NCBI GenBank assembly: GCA_036561085.1
Contig: DATBPY010000053.1
Span: 1-26,278 of the forward strand
DNA: 26,278 bases
DNA from: CAILHX01 sp036561085
GTDB lineage: Bacteria; Pseudomonadota; Gammaproteobacteria; Burkholderiales; Methylophilaceae
Direction: 5' to 3'
The notes under the pieces are model-generated. The model did not search any database and was not told where the DNA came from. It worked only from the letters and a program-made list of their open reading frames with translations. Each line of letters starts with the position of its first letter. Position 1 is the stretch's first letter. Position numbers and translations under genes: made by a program. Shown piece after piece: positions 23,776 to 26,278 of this stretch.

Positions 23776-25167
23776 TTAGGTTACGGTACCCAAAGGCAAT
23801 ATCACCTCAACTCGCGTGCCTTGACCATCTGATCCAGAGTTCAGGGTTATTGCGGCATTGTGTGCCTGTACGATCTCACGCACGATCGCCAGACCTAAGC
23901 CGCAACCTATGCCGTTACTATCCGAGACGCGGTGAAAACGTTCGAATACCTGTTCGCGTTCAGTTTGCGGAATGCCTATGCCATTGTCTTCAACCACCAG
24001 CGTTGCATGGTCATTTTCTAATAGCACACTCACTGTGACTTCACCGCCTGCCGGTGTGTACTGGATGGCGTTATCGACGAGATTGGATAACATTTCCCGC
24101 AGCAATATGGCATCACCTGAAATCATGACAGGATTACTGGCCGCTTCAAACCCCAGATCTATCTGTTTTGCCAGTGCCGGGGTGACCCATTCCGAGGTCA
24201 CTTCACGTGCCAGGACTGCCAAATCGAGCGTAGCTAAACCCATATCACGGCCCGAGCCCGGCTCTACGCGTGCCAGGGATAATAGTTGATGTATCAAATG
24301 TGAAAGCCTGACCGTGCTGGCACGAATATGTTCTAAAGCATTGCGCACAGCTTGCGGGTCCTGTTCACGCAAGGCCATCTCGGCTTGCGTCTGCAGGCCG
24401 GCCAAGGGGGTGCGCAACTGATGCGAGGCGTCGGCGATAAAGCGTTGCTGTAAGCCTATAGCTTCATGTACGCGCTGCATCAGATCGTTCATGGCGATCA
24501 GCAAGGGTTGTACTTCCAGCGGCGCGCCGGCTTCAGGAACAGGGCTTAGGTCGCGATGCGAGCGCTGACTGAGCGCTAGGCGTAACCGATCAAGCGGCAA
24601 TAGACCGCGTTTAACGCCATATAGCATCAGTAGCGTTGCCAGAAGCGTGATCAGCAACTGCGGCATAATGGTCGCTTCCATGATCTCTCTCACCATGGTT
24701 TCGCGTTTGGAAAGCGTTTCCGCTACTTGCACCAGAACGTCGCCATCTGCGCTGGTGCCCGTGAGCGGCAAAGAAAATGCCGTGACCCTCACTGGCTTAT
24801 CATCGAATACCGTATCGTAATAGATGTGCTTGCCTGCCAGCGGCAAGTTCGTTGGTAGAGGTATGCCCTTATCGCCGGCCACCAGTTCACCGTTAGGTCC
24901 GGTCACCTGATAATAGATCCAGTCATCCTTGTCGTATTCCAGCAGGTCAAGCGCTTCTTGCGGTAAATCTACGTATACGCGACCTTTGATCACTTCAACC
25001 TGGTCGGCCAGTGCCAGCGCTGCGCGGAATAAGGAACGGTCATAAGCCAGGCTTGCAAAATAAGAAGCCCGGTAATAAGAAGCCACCGCGCCTATACTTA
25101 AAATCAGGGTGAGAGAGATGATTAGCCAGAACAGCAGCTGATGTCGCAGTGAGATTTGTTTATTCAT
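23776..25167 (-). CDS. TctE/QseC-like sensor histidine kinase
   Basis: This 463-residue membrane kinase is paired with the OmpR-type regulator upstream. It has a membrane segment at about 10-30, a periplasmic sensor region (about 35-165) resembling the 2CSK_N type seen in TctE and QseC, a second membrane segment (about 168-186), a HAMP-like linker and the kinase core. H249 in FIADASHQLRTPLAGL is the phosphorylation site. SNLVDNAIQYTP is the N-box (361-372), DNGIG (394-398) is G1 and GCGLGLA (421-427) is G2. The signal sensed is unknown; in this branch tricarboxylates, polyvalent cations or catecholamines have been reported. It overlaps the regulator stop by 8 nt, so the pair is translated from one message. 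Confidence 0.92.
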   Translation of the reverse strand: MNKQISLRHQLLFWLIISLTLILSIGAVASYYRASYFASLAYDRSLFRAALALADQVEVIKGRVYVDLPQEALDLLEYDKDDWIYYQVTGPNGELVAGDKGIPLPTNLPLAGKHIYYDTVFDDKPVRVTAFSLPLTGTSADGDVLVQVAETLSKRETMVREIMEATIMPQLLITLLATLLMLYGVKRGLLPLDRLRLALSQRSHRDLSPVPEAGAPLEVQPLLIAMNDLMQRVHEAIGLQQRFIADASHQLRTPLAGLQTQAEMALREQDPQAVRNALEHIRASTVRLSHLIHQLLSLARVEPGSGRDMGLATLDLAVLAREVTSEWVTPALAKQIDLGFEAASNPVMISGDAILLREMLSNLVDNAIQYTPAGGEVTVSVLLENDHATLVVEDNGIGIPQTEREQVFERFHRVSDSNGIGCGLGLAIVREIVQAHNAAITLNSGSDGQGTRVEVILPLGTVT

Positions 25168-25825
25168 GCTCTAATAAATATCCCAAGCCACGAATGGTAC
25201 GTATGCGTGCGCCGGAAAAGTCCAGTTTCTTGCGCAGGCGGTGGATATAGACTTCGATCGCATTGTCACCGATATCTGCATCCCAGTTGCATAGTGCTTC
25301 CATGATCTGTTCTTTGTTGACGACTTTTCCTTGCCTGAGCATCAATACTTCGAGCACACCCAACTCTCGTGCGGACAACTCGATCGCCTCGCCATCGCAT
25401 AGAGCCCTATGTCCGGCAGTATCGAAACTCAATTTACCGCAACTCAGTGCGGCATTACTACCTAATTGGCCGCGTCGTATCAGTGCGCGGATACGTGCTT
25501 CCAGCTCAACCAGATCGAACGGCTTGGTCAGATAGTCGTCGGCACCGGCATCCAGGCCTTGCACCCGGCTTTCCACCGCGTCGCGTGCAGTCAGTATCAG
25601 TACCGGAGTGCGTCCGCCACGGCCCCTCAAACGACGCAAGACTTCCAGGCCATCCAATTTGGGTAATCCCAGATCAAGGATGGCGAGATCGTAAATAGAT
25701 TCCTGCAACATCAGATTTGCCTGCTCGCCGTTGCTGGCGCTGTCTATCGCATGGCCGGATTGTGTCAGTGAGCGGATCAGGCCGTCTGCCAAGGTGGGGT
25801 CGTCTTCGACAATTAATACGCGCAT
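25160..25825 (-). CDS. OmpR-family response regulator (TctD/QseB-like)
   Basis: This is a 221-residue response regulator. The receiver domain has E7-D8-D9, phospho-acceptor D51 in ILDLGLPKLDG, T79 in LILTARD and K101 in YLTKPFD. The C-terminal winged helix (about 128-220) is complete, with ELSARELGVLEVLMLRQGKVV, the recognition region NAIEVYIHRLRKKL and the wing IRTIRGLGYLLE. I chose the ATG at 25825, which gives the standard N-terminus MRVLIVEDDP. A GTG 13 codons upstream (25864) is in frame but gives an atypical extension. There is no good ribosome site. An 8-bp direct repeat with an 11-bp period lies immediately upstream and could be a binding site for the regulator itself. Confidence 0.93.
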   Translation of the reverse strand: MRVLIVEDDPTLADGLIRSLTQSGHAIDSASNGEQANLMLQESIYDLAILDLGLPKLDGLEVLRRLRGRGGRTPVLILTARDAVESRVQGLDAGADDYLTKPFDLVELEARIRALIRRGQLGSNAALSCGKLSFDTAGHRALCDGEAIELSARELGVLEVLMLRQGKVVNKEQIMEALCNWDADIGDNAIEVYIHRLRKKLDFSGARIRTIRGLGYLLEHE

Positions 25826-25844
25826 GAAAGGTTCACGAAAGGTT
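25826..25844. repeat. Direct repeat GAAAGGTT, 11-bp period, at the regulator start
   Basis: GAAAGGTT occurs at 25826-25833 and again at 25837-25844, one helical turn apart and directly before the regulator ATG. OmpR-family winged-helix proteins typically bind tandem half-sites with an 11-bp period, so this may be an autoregulatory site. It could also be chance. Confidence 0.4.
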
Positions 25845-25883
25845 ATATGGATATTGTGCAGCACTGGAATGCATGGGGTGGAT

Positions 25884-25913
25884 TTTAGATTGCATTTCTC
25901 ACTTTAGTTTCAA
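25884..25913 (-). promoter_or_regulatory. Candidate sigma-70 promoter for the OmpR-type regulator and kinase
   Basis: On the minus strand TTGAAA (25913-25908) and TCTAAA (25889-25884) are separated by 18 bp, matching 5 of 6 and 4 of 6 consensus bases. Transcription from here would place the GAAAGGTT repeat about 35 to 55 bp downstream of the start, in the leader. Confidence 0.3.
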
Positions 25914-25936
25914 CTTTTTTATTTTAAGGAAAAACC

Positions 25937-26173
25937 ATGAACAAGTTTGTTGCCGCACTGATCGCTGGTCTGTTTGCTGTTTCCGTTAACGCTTTCGCTG
26001 CTGATGCTGCCGCTCCTGCTGCTGCTCCAGCACCAGCCGCCGCTCCTGCTGCAGCTGCACCAGCTGCTGACGCTGCTAAGGCTGAAAAGCCAGCTGCTCC
26101 AGCTAAGAAGGCTAAGAAAGCTAAGAAAGCAATGGAAAAGAAGGATGACGCTGCTGCACCAGCTGCTAAGTAA
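25937..26173 (+). CDS. Small secreted Ala/Pro/Lys-rich protein (Asr-like composition)
   Basis: This is a 78-residue precursor. The first 21 residues, MNKFVAALIAGLFAVSVNAFA, are a textbook Sec signal peptide (AFA before AD). The mature 57 residues are low complexity: an Ala/Pro block (AAAPAAAPAPAAAPAAAAPAA), a Lys/Ala block (KKAKKAKKAMEKK) and an Ala-rich tail. No cysteines or folded domain are visible, so the mature form is probably disordered and cationic at its centre. The gene has a strong AAGGA ribosome site 8 nt before ATG and its own strong terminator, so it is likely abundant. The composition recalls the acid-shock protein Asr of enterobacteria, but similarity in low-complexity sequence is weak evidence. 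It is divergent from the two-component system at 23776-25825. Confidence 0.85.
   Translation: MNKFVAALIAGLFAVSVNAFAADAAAPAAAPAPAAAPAAAAPAADAAKAEKPAAPAKKAKKAKKAMEKKDDAAAPAAK
26102..26128 (+). repeat. Three tandem 9-bp repeats coding AKK
   Basis: GCTAAGAAG, GCTAAGAAA and GCTAAGAAA follow one another and encode Ala-Lys-Lys three times in the centre of the secreted protein. Such short in-frame repeats can expand or contract by slippage without breaking the frame. Confidence 0.7.
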
Positions 26174-26193
26174 TTAGTAGGCATCATTAGTTT

Positions 26194-26221
26194 AAAAAAC
26201 GGAGCTTAGGCTCCGTTTTTT
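26194..26221. terminator. Strong intrinsic terminator, probably bidirectional
   Basis: AAAAAACGGAGC, loop TTAG, then GCTCCGTTTTTT make a perfect 12-bp stem (26194-26205 with 26210-26221), with a 7-bp GC-bearing core and A/T tracts on both sides. It lies 20 nt after the small secreted protein gene and 20 nt after the stop of the xthA-like gene on the other strand, so it can end transcription from both. Confidence 0.92.
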
Positions 26222-26241
26222 ATTGTCATCAAGCAGTCATC

Positions 26242-26278
26242 TCAAAATTTTAATTCGGCGACTACCGGCGTATGGTCC
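26242..26278 (-). CDS. xthA: Exodeoxyribonuclease III (xthA-like), C-terminal 11 codons only
   Basis: The minus strand entering at the right edge reads DHTPVVAELKF followed by TGA at 26244-26242. The Asp-His pair followed by PVVAEL is the usual C-terminus of exonuclease III and related endonuclease/exonuclease/phosphatase-fold enzymes, where the histidine is catalytic. Only 37 bases are visible, so the call rests on this short motif and on the stop lying just beyond a bidirectional terminator. Another member of the same fold is possible. Confidence 0.55.
   Translation of the reverse strand, partial: DHTPVVAELKF

Noticed and set aside
25924..26187. 87-codon open frame on the minus strand opposite the small secreted protein
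   Set aside because: Its Ala/Gly/Phe-rich product is the mirror of GC-rich Ala/Pro codons on the other strand. The plus-strand gene has a signal peptide, a strong ribosome site and a terminator.
1..26278. Search for tRNA, rRNA, insertion sequences, CRISPR or phage genes
   Set aside because: Almost all the sequence is accounted for by chromosomal genes, the spacers are short, and I saw no spaced repeats, transposase or integrase motifs or tRNA-like folds.

Overview
The window looks like core chromosome of a betaproteobacterium, most likely in the Nitrosomonadales (Gallionellaceae or Methylophilaceae type). This rests on gene content and order: argJ / DUF815 ATPase / Nudix-ThiE fusion converging on pilD-coaE-zapD-yacG, fmt-htpX-rsmB-DUF4390-ntrY-ntrX, and tandem DUF3108 genes beside purM. 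Genes are densely packed, often with 4 to 8 nt overlaps, and no gap exceeds about 125 bases. I see no tRNA, rRNA, insertion sequence, phage gene or CRISPR array. Genus-level placement is inference.

Layout. 1-251 (-): the start of hemA, cut by the window edge. 353-6234 (-): one probable operon read from purM through two DUF3108 envelope proteins, an RsmB-family RNA methyltransferase and an acidic amino acid symporter to a GNAT acetyltransferase. 6340-9040 (+): perM-like permease, hda (replication control), a small conserved protein and a second GNAT. 9061-10080 (-): pyrD. 10146-13029 (+): pilD, coaE, zapD, yacG and a periplasmic copper chaperone. 13032-16052 (-): argJ, a DUF815 ATPase and a Nudix-ThiE fusion. 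16177-23767 (+): yehS-like DUF1456, fmt, htpX, rsmB, DUF4390, ntrY, ntrX. 23776-25825 (-): an OmpR-type regulator and its TctE/QseC-like kinase. 25937-26173 (+): a small secreted Ala/Pro/Lys-rich protein with a strong terminator. 26242-26278 (-): the last codons of what looks like exodeoxyribonuclease III.

Functional themes are nucleotide and cofactor synthesis (purM, pyrD, coaE, hemA), arginine synthesis (argJ), initiation and modification of the translation machinery (fmt, rsmB and a paralogue), cell division and replication control (zapD, hda, yacG), envelope quality control and metal handling (htpX, PCuAC, DUF3108) and two signalling systems.

The most notable signal is that NtrX keeps its receiver and Fis-type DNA-binding domains but has a central AAA+ domain that has lost Walker A, Walker B, the GAFTGA loop, the arginine fingers and the sensor II arginine. 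It should not work as a sigma-54 activator. Other points of interest are a sigma-32-like promoter before htpX, an 11-bp-phased direct repeat at the start of the OmpR-type regulator, an Asr-like secreted protein divergent from that two-component system, and several places where the usual betaproteobacterial partner gene is missing (purN, pilB/pilC, def). I did not find a convincing wholly new multi-gene system.
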